A stretch of DNA of 64,000 nucleotides from Sphingobacterium sp. xlx-96 (lineage in GTDB: Bacteria; Bacteroidota; Bacteroidia; Sphingobacteriales; Sphingobacteriaceae): the NCBI RefSeq assembly GCF_011007365.1, contig NZ_WFKM01000002.1:186001-250000 (forward strand), written 5' to 3'. The position numbers and the translations under genes are program-made. Shown in pieces: positions 55,809-64,000 of this stretch. A model generated the notes under the pieces. It had not been told where the DNA came from, searched no databases, and saw only the letters and a program-made list of their open reading frames with translations. Positions within the stretch are counted from its first letter, which is position 1, and the number at the start of each line of letters is the position of its first letter.

Positions 55809-57251
55809 ATGACTTTAAAGGAAAAGACAATCTCTGGCGTGATATGGTCAATGGGTCAGCAATTTGGTTCTAAACTAATCAGTTTTTTTATAACCATAGT
55901 GCTAGCCCGCATTCTAACGCCGGCAGAATTTGGGTTGATAGCTATGTTATCCGTATTTATATCTATCGGAAATACACTATTAGATGGGGGCCTTACTTCT
56001 TCCCTTATACGGACCCCCGATGCAGATCAAAAAGATTTTTCTACCGTTTTTTATTTTAATTTGATAGGGAGCACCATACTTTACGTTATTTTATTTTTTT
56101 GCGCCCCCTTTATTTCATCATTTTACCGTCAGGAGGTTCTTACAACGATCATTCGTGTTTACAGTCTAATATTTATTTTAAATGCTTTCTTCGGTATCCA
56201 AAGCACCCTTCTTGTAAAAGAGATGAGGTTTAAAACACAAACAAACATACAAATCCCTTCATCTTTAGCTGGAGGAATTTTAGGAATTATCCTTGCTAAA
56301 AGTGGATATGGAGTTTGGAGCCTCGTCTGGATGGGGTTATTTACCTCATTTTTGTCAACTCTACTTCATTGGATATATTCAGACTGGCGTCCGGCTTTGA
56401 TATTTGACAAAATAAGTTTTAACCGTCATTTTCATTTTGGCTATAAAATGACCCTGTCAGGAGTGCTTGATACACTTTATCAGAACATATATACACTTAT
56501 TATAGGTAAATTTTACTCTCCTACTCAATTAGGATATTATTCTCGAGCCGATTCTATCAGTCAGCTACCAACTGCAAATATTTCTGCTGCTGTCAATAAA
56601 GTAACCTATCCGATGTTTGCGGAAATATCCCATAATAATGTGCAATTAAAAAGGGTAAACAGAAAAGTAATGCAGCAGGTTATTTTTTGGAATGCTCCCA
56701 TACTGATTTTTATGTGTGTAGCAGCTCAGCCTCTTTTTAGTTTTTTATTAACCGATAAATGGTTGCCAGCAGTGCCTTATTTTCAAATACTTTGCATTGC
56801 TGGTGTAATGTATCCTCTTCATGCGTACAATTTGAATATTTTAAAGGTTAAAGGCCGCAGCGATTTATTTTTAAAATTGGAGATTATAAAGAAAGTACTA
56901 AGTGTAATAGGTATTTTGAGCGTAATACCATTTGGTATTTATGGTCTTTTATATTTCCAATTATCCTTTAATTTTATTGGATTTTATATCAATACATTTT
57001 ACAGCGGAAAGCTGATTAATTATCCGGTCAAAGAACAGATATTCGATATTTTACCAACTATAATCTTATCGGCCACTATCGGTATTTCAGCTTATTTTCT
57101 TGATTCTTTCTTAGTGGATTCTTTTCATATTAACAATTTGACACGAATTATTATAAGTGCATTGTTTTACTTCTCTATTTATTTAAGCTTCAGCAATCTT
57201 ATAAACCTTAGGGCAATAATAGATTTTAAACAACTAATTCTAAAAAGATGA
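55809..57251 (+). CDS. Wzx-type polysaccharide flippase (MOP superfamily)
   Basis: 480 aa integral membrane protein with about 12-14 predicted helices, starting TISGVIWSMGQQFGSKLISF and containing LARILTPAEFGLIAML, the family's N-terminal signature. It flips the lipid-linked repeat unit across the inner membrane. It starts 4 nt after the dehydrogenase and overlaps the next gene by 4 nt. Confidence 0.92.
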   Translation: MTLKEKTISGVIWSMGQQFGSKLISFFITIVLARILTPAEFGLIAMLSVFISIGNTLLDGGLTSSLIRTPDADQKDFSTVFYFNLIGSTILYVILFFCAPFISSFYRQEVLTTIIRVYSLIFILNAFFGIQSTLLVKEMRFKTQTNIQIPSSLAGGILGIILAKSGYGVWSLVWMGLFTSFLSTLLHWIYSDWRPALIFDKISFNRHFHFGYKMTLSGVLDTLYQNIYTLIIGKFYSPTQLGYYSRADSISQLPTANISAAVNKVTYPMFAEISHNNVQLKRVNRKVMQQVIFWNAPILIFMCVAAQPLFSFLLTDKWLPAVPYFQILCIAGVMYPLHAYNLNILKVKGRSDLFLKLEIIKKVLSVIGILSVIPFGIYGLLYFQLSFNFIGFYINTFYSGKLINYPVKEQIFDILPTIILSATIGISAYFLDSFLVDSFHINNLTRIIISALFYFSIYLSFSNLINLRAIIDFKQLILKR

Positions 57252-58414
57252 TACCAGTAACTAAGCCATTTCTTCCCAAAATGGAGGAATTTGAAAATTA
57301 TGTAAAAAGTATTTGGGACCGCCAATGGTTAACTAACAACGGTCCCCTGGTTAATGATCTGGAACTTAAACTCAAGCAGTACCTGAATCTAGACTATTTA
57401 CTATACGTTTCCAACGGTACTACAGCTCTCCAAATGGCTATTAAAGCATTGGAATTGAAAGGAGAAATTATTACAACTCCATTTTCTTTTGTAGCTACAA
57501 CCAATAGCATTTTATGGCAGGGCTGCAAACCGGTATATGTGGATATCGATCCTGATACTTTCAATATTGATCCAGACAAAATCGAAGCCGCGATTACCCC
57601 TAAAACTTCAGCGATTTTGGCAACTCACGTTTATGGCAACCCATGTAATATTGATGCTATACAAAACATTGCCGATAAATATGGCTTAAGGGTGATATAT
57701 GACGCAGCTCACTGTTTCGGGACAAAATATAAAAATAGATCAGTTTTTGAGTATGGAGATATTAGTACCACAAGCTTTCACGCAACTAAACTGTTTCATA
57801 CCATAGAAGGTGGAGCTGTTTTTACTAAAAAACCGGAGTTATTAGAGAAAATGGCATTTATGCGTAATTTTGGCTACAGTGGCCCGGACACCTTTGCGTT
57901 GGTAGGTATTAATGCTAAAAATTCAGAGTTTCATGCTGCTATGGGCTTATGTAACCTGAGTCATATTGATACCATTCTAGAAAAGAGGAAATCGTTGTCT
58001 CTGCATTATAGAGAGAACCTGAAAAAGTTAAAAGTTAAATTTCAATTAATTGATTCCGATCAGGACTATAATTATGCCTATTGTCCAATTCTTTTTGATT
58101 CAGAAGAACTGATGCATGTTTGTCTTGCTAAACTGGAATTGGCAGGTGTATATTGCAGAAGGTACTTCTTCCCTTCTTTGGCTGCATTACCGTTTGTAAA
58201 CAACAAAAGTATGCCCGTATGTGACTCTGTGGTAAAGAGAATTGTTTGCCTGCCCCTGTATGATACACTCACCCTCCCCGATCTGGATATGATTTCACGC
58301 ATATTATTGAGAGCTCAGAAATATCCCGTGAGAACCTTACATAAACAAAATGGCTTTGGCGAACTGATTGCCAATCGCATAGAAAAAGTCATTAATGGTC
58401 ATGAAAAAAAATAA
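57248..58414 (+). CDS. DegT/DnrJ/EryC1/StrS-type sugar aminotransferase
   Basis: 388 aa PLP enzyme. NGTTALQMAIKAL and TPFSFVATTNSILWQG bind cofactor, YDAAHCFGTKY holds the conserved Asp, and the PLP lysine is in SFHATKLFHTIEGG. The N-terminus VTKPFLPKMEEF resembles VioA/FdtB-like enzymes that make 4-amino or 3-amino dideoxy-hexoses. It supplies an amino sugar to the polysaccharide; exact product unknown. It overlaps the flanking genes at both ends. Confidence 0.92.
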   Translation: MIPVTKPFLPKMEEFENYVKSIWDRQWLTNNGPLVNDLELKLKQYLNLDYLLYVSNGTTALQMAIKALELKGEIITTPFSFVATTNSILWQGCKPVYVDIDPDTFNIDPDKIEAAITPKTSAILATHVYGNPCNIDAIQNIADKYGLRVIYDAAHCFGTKYKNRSVFEYGDISTTSFHATKLFHTIEGGAVFTKKPELLEKMAFMRNFGYSGPDTFALVGINAKNSEFHAAMGLCNLSHIDTILEKRKSLSLHYRENLKKLKVKFQLIDSDQDYNYAYCPILFDSEELMHVCLAKLELAGVYCRRYFFPSLAALPFVNNKSMPVCDSVVKRIVCLPLYDTLTLPDLDMISRILLRAQKYPVRTLHKQNGFGELIANRIEKVINGHEKK

Positions 58415-59285
58415 GTTCGCTATGAAAAGTCTAGAAGATGAAATGATGGTTAGTATCTGCTGTGTAACTTATAATCATGAGAAATATATTGCACAGGCTA
58501 TTGAGGGTTACTTAAAACAACAAACGACTTTTAAATTTGAGATTCTGATCGGAGAAGATTGTTCTACTGATAATACCAGAAAAATTGTAGAGGAATATGT
58601 GCTAAAGTATCCTGATAAAATAAAGTTAATTACTTCAGAATCCAATGTGGGCACCCACAACAATGCGGTAAGGCTATATAAAGAGGTAAAAGGAAAATAT
58701 TTGACGCAATGTGACGGAGATGACTATTGGACAGATCCTTTAAAACTACAAAAGCAAGTTGATTTTTTAGAACAAAACCAGGAGTATATAATGTGCTGTC
58801 ATTACTCGAAAAGGATCAAAGAAAATAATGAAATATATTATTTGAACTTAAGCCCAAAACCAATAATATATTCGTTTGAGGACATATTATTCGATAATGA
58901 TTTTGAAACGATACTGGTCTCCGTTCTTTTCAGAAACAGTACCGAAATAAAAGAAATTTACTCGACAGATTGGTTTTTTAGATTTCATGCGCCCGATAGA
59001 TTTCTTAAACTGTATTTGACCTTTGCCTCTGGAAAGAAAATTTATGTTTTACCAGAAGTAATGGGTACCTATAGAAAGCATGAAGGAGGCATCTGGAGTA
59101 TGTTAAAAGCAAAAACCAAGAAACAAAAAACACTTGACGACTTATATTTAATTATTAAGATTTTTAAATATTCCAGAATCCAAAAAATCAGGCTCCTTTT
59201 CTATTACCTGAGAAAATATTTTCTTTTTGAAGTTAGAGATCATAGCTTACAAAATGCCTTGGGTACAATACGAACAATATTGTAA
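58395..59285 (+). CDS. Family 2 glycosyltransferase
   Basis: 296 aa. GT-A fold with VSICCVTYNHEKYIAQAI at the N-terminus, GEDCSTDNT, and the metal-binding DxD region CDGDDYWTDP. It adds a sugar to the lipid-linked repeat unit at the cytoplasmic face of the membrane. The start overlaps the aminotransferase gene by 20 nt; an ATG at 58401 is an alternative. Confidence 0.92.
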   Translation: MVMKKNKFAMKSLEDEMMVSICCVTYNHEKYIAQAIEGYLKQQTTFKFEILIGEDCSTDNTRKIVEEYVLKYPDKIKLITSESNVGTHNNAVRLYKEVKGKYLTQCDGDDYWTDPLKLQKQVDFLEQNQEYIMCCHYSKRIKENNEIYYLNLSPKPIIYSFEDILFDNDFETILVSVLFRNSTEIKEIYSTDWFFRFHAPDRFLKLYLTFASGKKIYVLPEVMGTYRKHEGGIWSMLKAKTKKQKTLDDLYLIIKIFKYSRIQKIRLLFYYLRKYFLFEVRDHSLQNALGTIRTIL

Positions 59286-59326
59286 GTCATTAGGGAAGTG
59301 TAATTGTATATTAAATAATTTCCGAC

Positions 59327-60499
59327 ATGAAATATCTTAAGATTATTATCCTCTTCTTAGTTTTTTGCAATCTTCCAAGTTATTTTTTGATTAAAGCTAA
59401 TGCCGCAATTGGTCAACTTTTAAGCTACAGCACCTTCCTTCTTATAATCGCTTATTATTTATTTAGTAAGAATAAGAAGCCGATAATTCCATTTATAGTA
59501 TTCGGACTTTTATTCTTTTTGATATCAATAATAGTGAGCGCACAAAATGACGATGGCTATTTAGTAACACTTATTAAATATTTTATCATCATAGTTATGG
59601 GAGCAAGTGTTGTAACCGATACCACAAAGGAGGATATCTATATAGTTCTTTTATTGGGATCTTTAAGTATAATTTTTGAATCTATTTTTATTGAAGGTAT
59701 TGGTGGAAGATATAGGGGATTTTATATAAACCCTAATGCTGCAGGTTATGCTTGTATATTAGGGTATTCGCTCAGCTATTCAATAGATAATAAAAAATTA
59801 AAAATCATTGGTCAATTACTATTTTCAGTTGCCGGATTTCTTACCTTCTCCAGAACTTTCTTATTGATCTGGGTATTAATTAATTTACTGTCCTTGCTAA
59901 TTAATTATAAGAATGTTTACAAAATTCTAGTAGGTGTTGTTTTATTTGGGCTATTTCTTTCATTTGGAGATAGGTTGGATTTAAGCACAAAAAGAATGCA
60001 TGCATTTTCTGGAATACTTGAAGGCAAAGTTAATGATGATTTAGCGGAAGAGTCTAGAACAGAGACATGGTCACACTATTATAATGAAATTTTAAATAAT
60101 CCAATTTGGGGTAATGGTTACCACTCCTTTAGCGGAGAAATTTTTGGTCCCGAATACAATTCTTTCACCATTAAAAATGGTGTACACAATACATTTTTAA
60201 TGGTTATTGGTGAAGCGGGTTTTTTTGTTCTCCTCTATTTTCTGTGGATATATGGGTCCTTTTTATTTAACGGAGTTAAAATGTTTAACGATAACCCGAT
60301 GATTTTTCTCATTTCTTTTTCTTTAGTAATGTACATGCTTACCAATCATAATTATTTTGAAAATAACCTGGTATTATTTGTTTCAATGTGGCTGTATATT
60401 CAAATAGATATCGGTAAAAAAGTCTATGAAAAAAAACATCTAGATATTCATCAAATCAACACCTACCAGGTTAAATCGCTCAATGTAAATACCTTTTGA
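59327..60499 (+). CDS. Wzy-like O-antigen/EPS polymerase
   Basis: 390 aa with about 10 transmembrane helices, a large periplasmic loop and the O-antigen ligase/polymerase pattern NPNAAGYACILGYSLSYS followed by LTFSRTFLLIW and GNGYHSF. It polymerises repeat units in the periplasm. Such proteins are poorly conserved, so the call depends on topology, a few motifs and the locus. Confidence 0.85.
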   Translation: MKYLKIIILFLVFCNLPSYFLIKANAAIGQLLSYSTFLLIIAYYLFSKNKKPIIPFIVFGLLFFLISIIVSAQNDDGYLVTLIKYFIIIVMGASVVTDTTKEDIYIVLLLGSLSIIFESIFIEGIGGRYRGFYINPNAAGYACILGYSLSYSIDNKKLKIIGQLLFSVAGFLTFSRTFLLIWVLINLLSLLINYKNVYKILVGVVLFGLFLSFGDRLDLSTKRMHAFSGILEGKVNDDLAEESRTETWSHYYNEILNNPIWGNGYHSFSGEIFGPEYNSFTIKNGVHNTFLMVIGEAGFFVLLYFLWIYGSFLFNGVKMFNDNPMIFLISFSLVMYMLTNHNYFENNLVLFVSMWLYIQIDIGKKVYEKKHLDIHQINTYQVKSLNVNTF

Positions 60500-60500
60500 T

Positions 60501-62333
60501 ATGTGTGGAATTTATTTAACTAATATTCCTATTGATGAGGAGGTCGTAAAATCAAAACTGGAATCCATACAATTCCGAGGACCGGACTATCTAGGAGTTC
60601 AAAAAGTATTTGATTTAACGTTTGGGCATTTACGACTATCCATTTTAGATTTAAATGTTCGTTCACATCAACCTATGACATTTGAGGATCTCGTCATCGT
60701 GTTCAATGGTGAAATCTATAATTTTCAAGAGATAAAAGCCGATTTAATAACTTTAGGGCACAGGTTTGATACAACGAGCGATACGGAAGTATTATTAAAA
60801 GGCTATAAAGAATGGGGGGCAGCTGTAGTGCCTAAACTAAACGGAATGTTCGCCTTTGCGATATATGACGACACATCACGAAAAATATTTTGTTCACGCG
60901 ACCGCTTAGGTGTAAAACCCTTCTATTATTCATGGAAGGATGGGCAACTTGAAATTTGCAGTCAATTACGTCCGATAAGTCAAAACAAACGGATAAACAA
61001 CGAAGCTATTTCGATGTATTTGGATTGTGGCTATATTCCTAGCCCATACACGATCTATCAAAATGTCTATAAATTACCTCCTGGGAATAATCTGGAAATT
61101 GATTTGGATAAACAAACATGCGCTGTCAAAGAGTATTGGAATCTGAAGGAGGTAACCGAAGTGGGATTATCTTACGCTGAGGCCAAAGAGAAGTTACACA
61201 ATCTGTTAAAAGACGCAGTAAGAATACGACTGCAAGCTGATGTACCTTTTGGATCATTTCTTTCCGGAGGAATAGATTCAGCCTTGATATCCAGTATCGC
61301 TTCAAGGGTTTCAAAGAATCCTATCAAAACGTTTTCAATTGGATTTGAAGACCCGGAATATGATGAAAGCAAAATCGCCGCTCAATATGCAAAAATTATA
61401 GGTTCTGAACATACCGAAACAATTTGTAAAGTAACAGATATTTTGGAAATGATACCTCAATTGGTAAAAGTATTCGATGAACCTTTTGCCGATAGCTCTG
61501 CTCTGCCTTCTCTACTGTTGAATAAGATCACCAAACAATCCGTTACGATGGTCTTATCGGGAGATGGTGGTGATGAAAGCTTTTTTGGATACAACCATTT
61601 TAGATTAGTGCCTTACGCAAATAAAATTACGCTTGTACCGTATTTTTTGAGAAAAATGGCTGCCCGGATGTTGAGTTTTAATGTTTTGGGTGCCCGGGCA
61701 CTTTCTTATAAAGGAATACTCAATGCCGCTTCAAAATATGATTTTATTGCAGGCATATTTGTTGGATATGATTCGCTGTTAAGGAAGAGAAACTTTAATT
61801 GGTTGTCCCATTATAATGGCTATAAAATATGGTCGAAAGATTTACTACAGGCAACAGCTGATTTAAACATTAAATTGTGGTTAGAAAACGACAGCAATGT
61901 AAAAGTAGATCGTTCCAGTATGGCTCATTCAGTAGAAGTAAGAAGCCCCTTTCTGGATTACAACATTATTGAGTTTGCAAGAACGTTGCCTGTATCATTT
62001 CGCTACGAAAAAGGCAGAAGAAAAAAGATATTAAAAGATATTCTAAAAGAATATATTCCTGAAGAGGTATTTGATCAACCCAAAAGAGGATTTGCTGTAC
62101 CATTAGCAGGATGGATAAGAAATGAACTGCGTAGTGAATTTGAAGAAAATCTAAATGACGATTTTTTACGTCAGATTCCTATTTTAAATGTATCTAGGTT
62201 TAAAGATATTTTTAAAAAGCATTTAGAAGGAAAACATGACTATTCGTCGTTTATCTGGAGAGTATATATTTTATCTAAATGGTATCAGGAATTTGGATTC
62301 TATAAAAAAATGGCTGTTGGTTATGAAAAATAA
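60501..62333 (+). CDS. AsnB-like glutamine-dependent amidotransferase
   Basis: 610 aa. N-terminal glutaminase with catalytic Cys2 (MCGIYL) and FNGEIYNFQE; C-terminal synthetase with the PP-loop SGGIDSALIS and LSGDGGDESFFGY. Normally called asparagine synthase; within a polysaccharide operon next to a uronic-acid dehydrogenase it may amidate a uronic acid instead (as proposed for WbpS and WbtH). Only 1 nt separates it from wzy, and it overlaps the next gene. Confidence 0.92.
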   Translation: MCGIYLTNIPIDEEVVKSKLESIQFRGPDYLGVQKVFDLTFGHLRLSILDLNVRSHQPMTFEDLVIVFNGEIYNFQEIKADLITLGHRFDTTSDTEVLLKGYKEWGAAVVPKLNGMFAFAIYDDTSRKIFCSRDRLGVKPFYYSWKDGQLEICSQLRPISQNKRINNEAISMYLDCGYIPSPYTIYQNVYKLPPGNNLEIDLDKQTCAVKEYWNLKEVTEVGLSYAEAKEKLHNLLKDAVRIRLQADVPFGSFLSGGIDSALISSIASRVSKNPIKTFSIGFEDPEYDESKIAAQYAKIIGSEHTETICKVTDILEMIPQLVKVFDEPFADSSALPSLLLNKITKQSVTMVLSGDGGDESFFGYNHFRLVPYANKITLVPYFLRKMAARMLSFNVLGARALSYKGILNAASKYDFIAGIFVGYDSLLRKRNFNWLSHYNGYKIWSKDLLQATADLNIKLWLENDSNVKVDRSSMAHSVEVRSPFLDYNIIEFARTLPVSFRYEKGRRKKILKDILKEYIPEEVFDQPKRGFAVPLAGWIRNELRSEFEENLNDDFLRQIPILNVSRFKDIFKKHLEGKHDYSSFIWRVYILSKWYQEFGFYKKMAVGYEK

Positions 62334-63423
62334 GTTGTTTTTTGTTATTAATAACCTTCATAGTGGAGGGGCAGAAAGGGTGTTATCCATACTAGCAAAT
62401 GAATTTAGTAAACAAGGCCTGAGCGTTTTTATTATATGTCTTAATGAAGCCGAGCCTGGGTATCAAATCTCAGCTCATGTCAAGATGATTAATTTATTAG
62501 AAAAGCGGGGCAAAGAAAATATTTTTAATCGTATTAAATATGCATTGCTAATTTTTATACGATTGTCCCGATTGCTGATTAAAGAAAAACCAACTTGTGT
62601 TATTTCATTTATGACCACAGCAAACTTATGGACCGGTTTAGCTTGTTCTTTAATTAATATACCTTTTATAGTTTCAGAACGAACCACTCCTGATCATACG
62701 ATTAATTCATTCAACTTCTTTTTAAAAAGAATTTCCTATATCATATATAAAAAGTCTAAGGCTGTTGTTATACCAGCCAAAGGAATAGAGGACTGCATTA
62801 AAAACCATAAATCTTTTAAAAAATTAAATAATTTTAAAATTATCAGAAATCCGTTAAATGTTTTCAAATCGCCGTCCGTTAATCCTGTAAACACTAAGAA
62901 ATTCATCTTAGGAGTTGGTCGGCTTTCCTTTATCAAGGGATTTGACCAACTAATTGAAGCGTATAGCAAAATTAAAACTGATGGTGTTGATTTACTAATT
63001 GTTGGTGGCGGAAGTGAATATGAAAATCTATCCAATCAAATTGAAAAATTGGGTATGCGTAACAGGGTAAAACTACTTGGACCAAAAGATAATCTACAAG
63101 ATTATTATAAGCAAGCTGAATTGTTTGTGCTACCATCCAGAAATGAAGGATATCCAAATGCATTAATAGAAGCGATGAGTTTTGGCTGTGCATGTATTGC
63201 AATGGATTGCGAATTTGGTCCATCAGAAATAATAGAAAATGAAGCAAATGGAATTTTAATTGAGGCAAATAATATAGGTAAACTTGCTTACGCAATGGAT
63301 AATTTATTAGCCGATGAACGCCTTAGAGTAAAAGTTGCCAGCAATGCGCAGTTAATAAATAAAATAAATTCTATAGAAAATATTCTCCCCCAATGGAAAG
63401 ATTTAATATTGCCTAATGCATAA
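62323..63423 (+). CDS. Family 4 glycosyltransferase
   Basis: About 366 aa from the ATG at 62323. Longer in-frame starts reach back into asnB but add no domain sequence. GT-B fold: NNLHSGGAERVLSILANE at the N-terminus, GVGRLSFIKGFDQLI, and the EX7E-type donor site NEGYPNALIEAMSFG. It adds a sugar to the repeat unit. It overlaps asnB by 11 nt, so translation is probably coupled. Confidence 0.93.
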   Translation: MKNKLFFVINNLHSGGAERVLSILANEFSKQGLSVFIICLNEAEPGYQISAHVKMINLLEKRGKENIFNRIKYALLIFIRLSRLLIKEKPTCVISFMTTANLWTGLACSLINIPFIVSERTTPDHTINSFNFFLKRISYIIYKKSKAVVIPAKGIEDCIKNHKSFKKLNNFKIIRNPLNVFKSPSVNPVNTKKFILGVGRLSFIKGFDQLIEAYSKIKTDGVDLLIVGGGSEYENLSNQIEKLGMRNRVKLLGPKDNLQDYYKQAELFVLPSRNEGYPNALIEAMSFGCACIAMDCEFGPSEIIENEANGILIEANNIGKLAYAMDNLLADERLRVKVASNAQLINKINSIENILPQWKDLILPNA

Positions 63424-63458
63424 CTCTTATTAATACCCTTTCTTTTTATACGTCATCC

Positions 63459-63468
63459 GCCAGCTGGC
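63459..63468. repeat. Short palindrome GCCAGCTGGC
   Basis: A perfect 10-bp palindrome in the 100-bp gap before the last gene. CCAGCTGGCAGA is shared with the intergenic region near 4189. Possibly part of a dispersed palindromic repeat; no function assigned. Confidence 0.4.
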
Positions 63469-63523
63469 AGATCGGTTTGTCTTTTATTGAAACAGATATT
63501 CAACCACATTAAACTTCAGAACT

Positions 63524-64000
63524 ATGAATATTCCATTCTCACCTCCGTTTATTGATCAAACGGTTATTGATCAAGTAGTGCAATCACTTCAAGATAAGTG
63601 GATTACAACTGGCCCTAAAGTTAAATCTTTAGAGGAAGAAATCGTTAAGCTTACCGATTCTGATGCTGCAGTCTGTGTGAATTCCTGGACATCGGGAGCA
63701 ATACTCATGTTAAAATGGTTTGGGATTAAAGAGGGAGATGAAGTAATCATACCCGCTTATACGTATTGTGCAACTGCCCTAAGTGTTTTACATTGTGGAG
63801 CTATTCCTGTAATGGTGGATATCAGTGATGATTTTTGTATAGATCCTGAAAAGGTCAGAAACGCTATAACTTCGAAAACAAAAGTTATTATAGCTGTAGA
63901 TATTGCAGGATGGCCGTGTAATTACACTGAACTAAAAGCTATCATCCGGGATCCAGAGGTGAATAATATGTTTACTGCAGAATCCGAGAAGCAGGAGCTT
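63524..64000 (+). CDS. DegT/DnrJ/EryC1/StrS-type sugar aminotransferase, partial
   Basis: The first 159 residues are open to the window edge. NIPFSPPFIDQTVIDQVV, VNSWTSGAILMLKWFG, PAYTYCATALSVLHCG and VDIAGWPCN follow the family pattern; the PLP lysine lies beyond the window. This is a second amino-sugar aminotransferase of the polysaccharide locus, clearly different from the one at 57248. The ATG at 63524 is preceded by a 100-bp gap, so it may have its own promoter. Confidence 0.9.
   Translation, partial: MNIPFSPPFIDQTVIDQVVQSLQDKWITTGPKVKSLEEEIVKLTDSDAAVCVNSWTSGAILMLKWFGIKEGDEVIIPAYTYCATALSVLHCGAIPVMVDISDDFCIDPEKVRNAITSKTKVIIAVDIAGWPCNYTELKAIIRDPEVNNMFTAESEKQEL

Noticed and set aside
62236-62322. 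Longer N-terminus of the GT4 protein
   Set aside because: The added residues come from the overlapping asnB coding sequence and do not resemble the GT4 N-terminus; the ATG at 62323 starts exactly at the conserved strand.

Overview
The window is chromosomal DNA from a member of the Bacteroidota, most probably Sphingobacterium or a close Sphingobacteriaceae relative. The reasons are three SusC-type TonB-dependent receptors with STN domains, each tied to an ECF sigma factor and a FecR-type anti-sigma factor; promoter elements of the TAnnTTTG type; almost no Shine-Dalgarno sites; UpxY-type control of a polysaccharide locus; and the sequences of S12, S7, EF-G and S10. The genus is an inference. 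Both ends cut through genes: a susC at the left edge and a DegT-type aminotransferase at the right edge.

Positions 1-4000 (minus strand) hold sigma factor, FecR and a partial SusC. Positions 4348-7551 hold a short MutS-like ATPase and a secreted serine hydrolase. Positions 7762-17936 (plus strand) form a second signalling and uptake locus: sigma, FecR, SusC, SusD and two secreted formylglycine sulfatases, which suggests a sulfated substrate, although no glycoside hydrolase is present. An AAA ATPase follows on the minus strand. Positions 18821-33685 (minus strand) are the most unusual uptake locus: sigma, FecR, SusC, SusD, a DUF4843-type lipoprotein, a PKD-like lipoprotein, an LpqC-like esterase and three thioredoxin-fold proteins, two of them tandem paralogues. 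Its SusC carries an uncommon C-T-C motif.

Positions 33823-41028 (minus strand) carry an FMN-dependent alpha-hydroxy-acid dehydrogenase, a small metallochaperone, a copper P-type ATPase and a SWIM/SNF2 helicase. Positions 41758-45290 are the str cluster rpsL-rpsG-fusA-rpsJ, which ends in a strong terminator directly after rpsJ. A short-chain dehydrogenase, a small outer-membrane beta-barrel protein, a universal stress protein and a degenerate receiver fused to a CRP/FNR regulator follow.

From 49574 to the right edge lies a Wzx/Wzy-type exopolysaccharide or capsule locus: HTH protein, Wza, Wzc, a structured leader, UpxY, a UDP-sugar dehydrogenase, Wzx flippase, a sugar aminotransferase, GT2, Wzy, an AsnB-like amidotransferase, GT4 and a second aminotransferase. 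The dehydrogenase plus amidotransferase suggest an amidated uronic acid (uronamide), and the aminotransferases suggest amino-deoxy sugars.

The observation I would follow first is a dispersed leader repeat at three loci. It contains tiny ORFs that begin MKY; at two loci they end IPYDR and stop exactly 18 nt before the ATG of an exported protein. No functional RNA genes, CRISPR arrays or intact insertion sequences were recognised.
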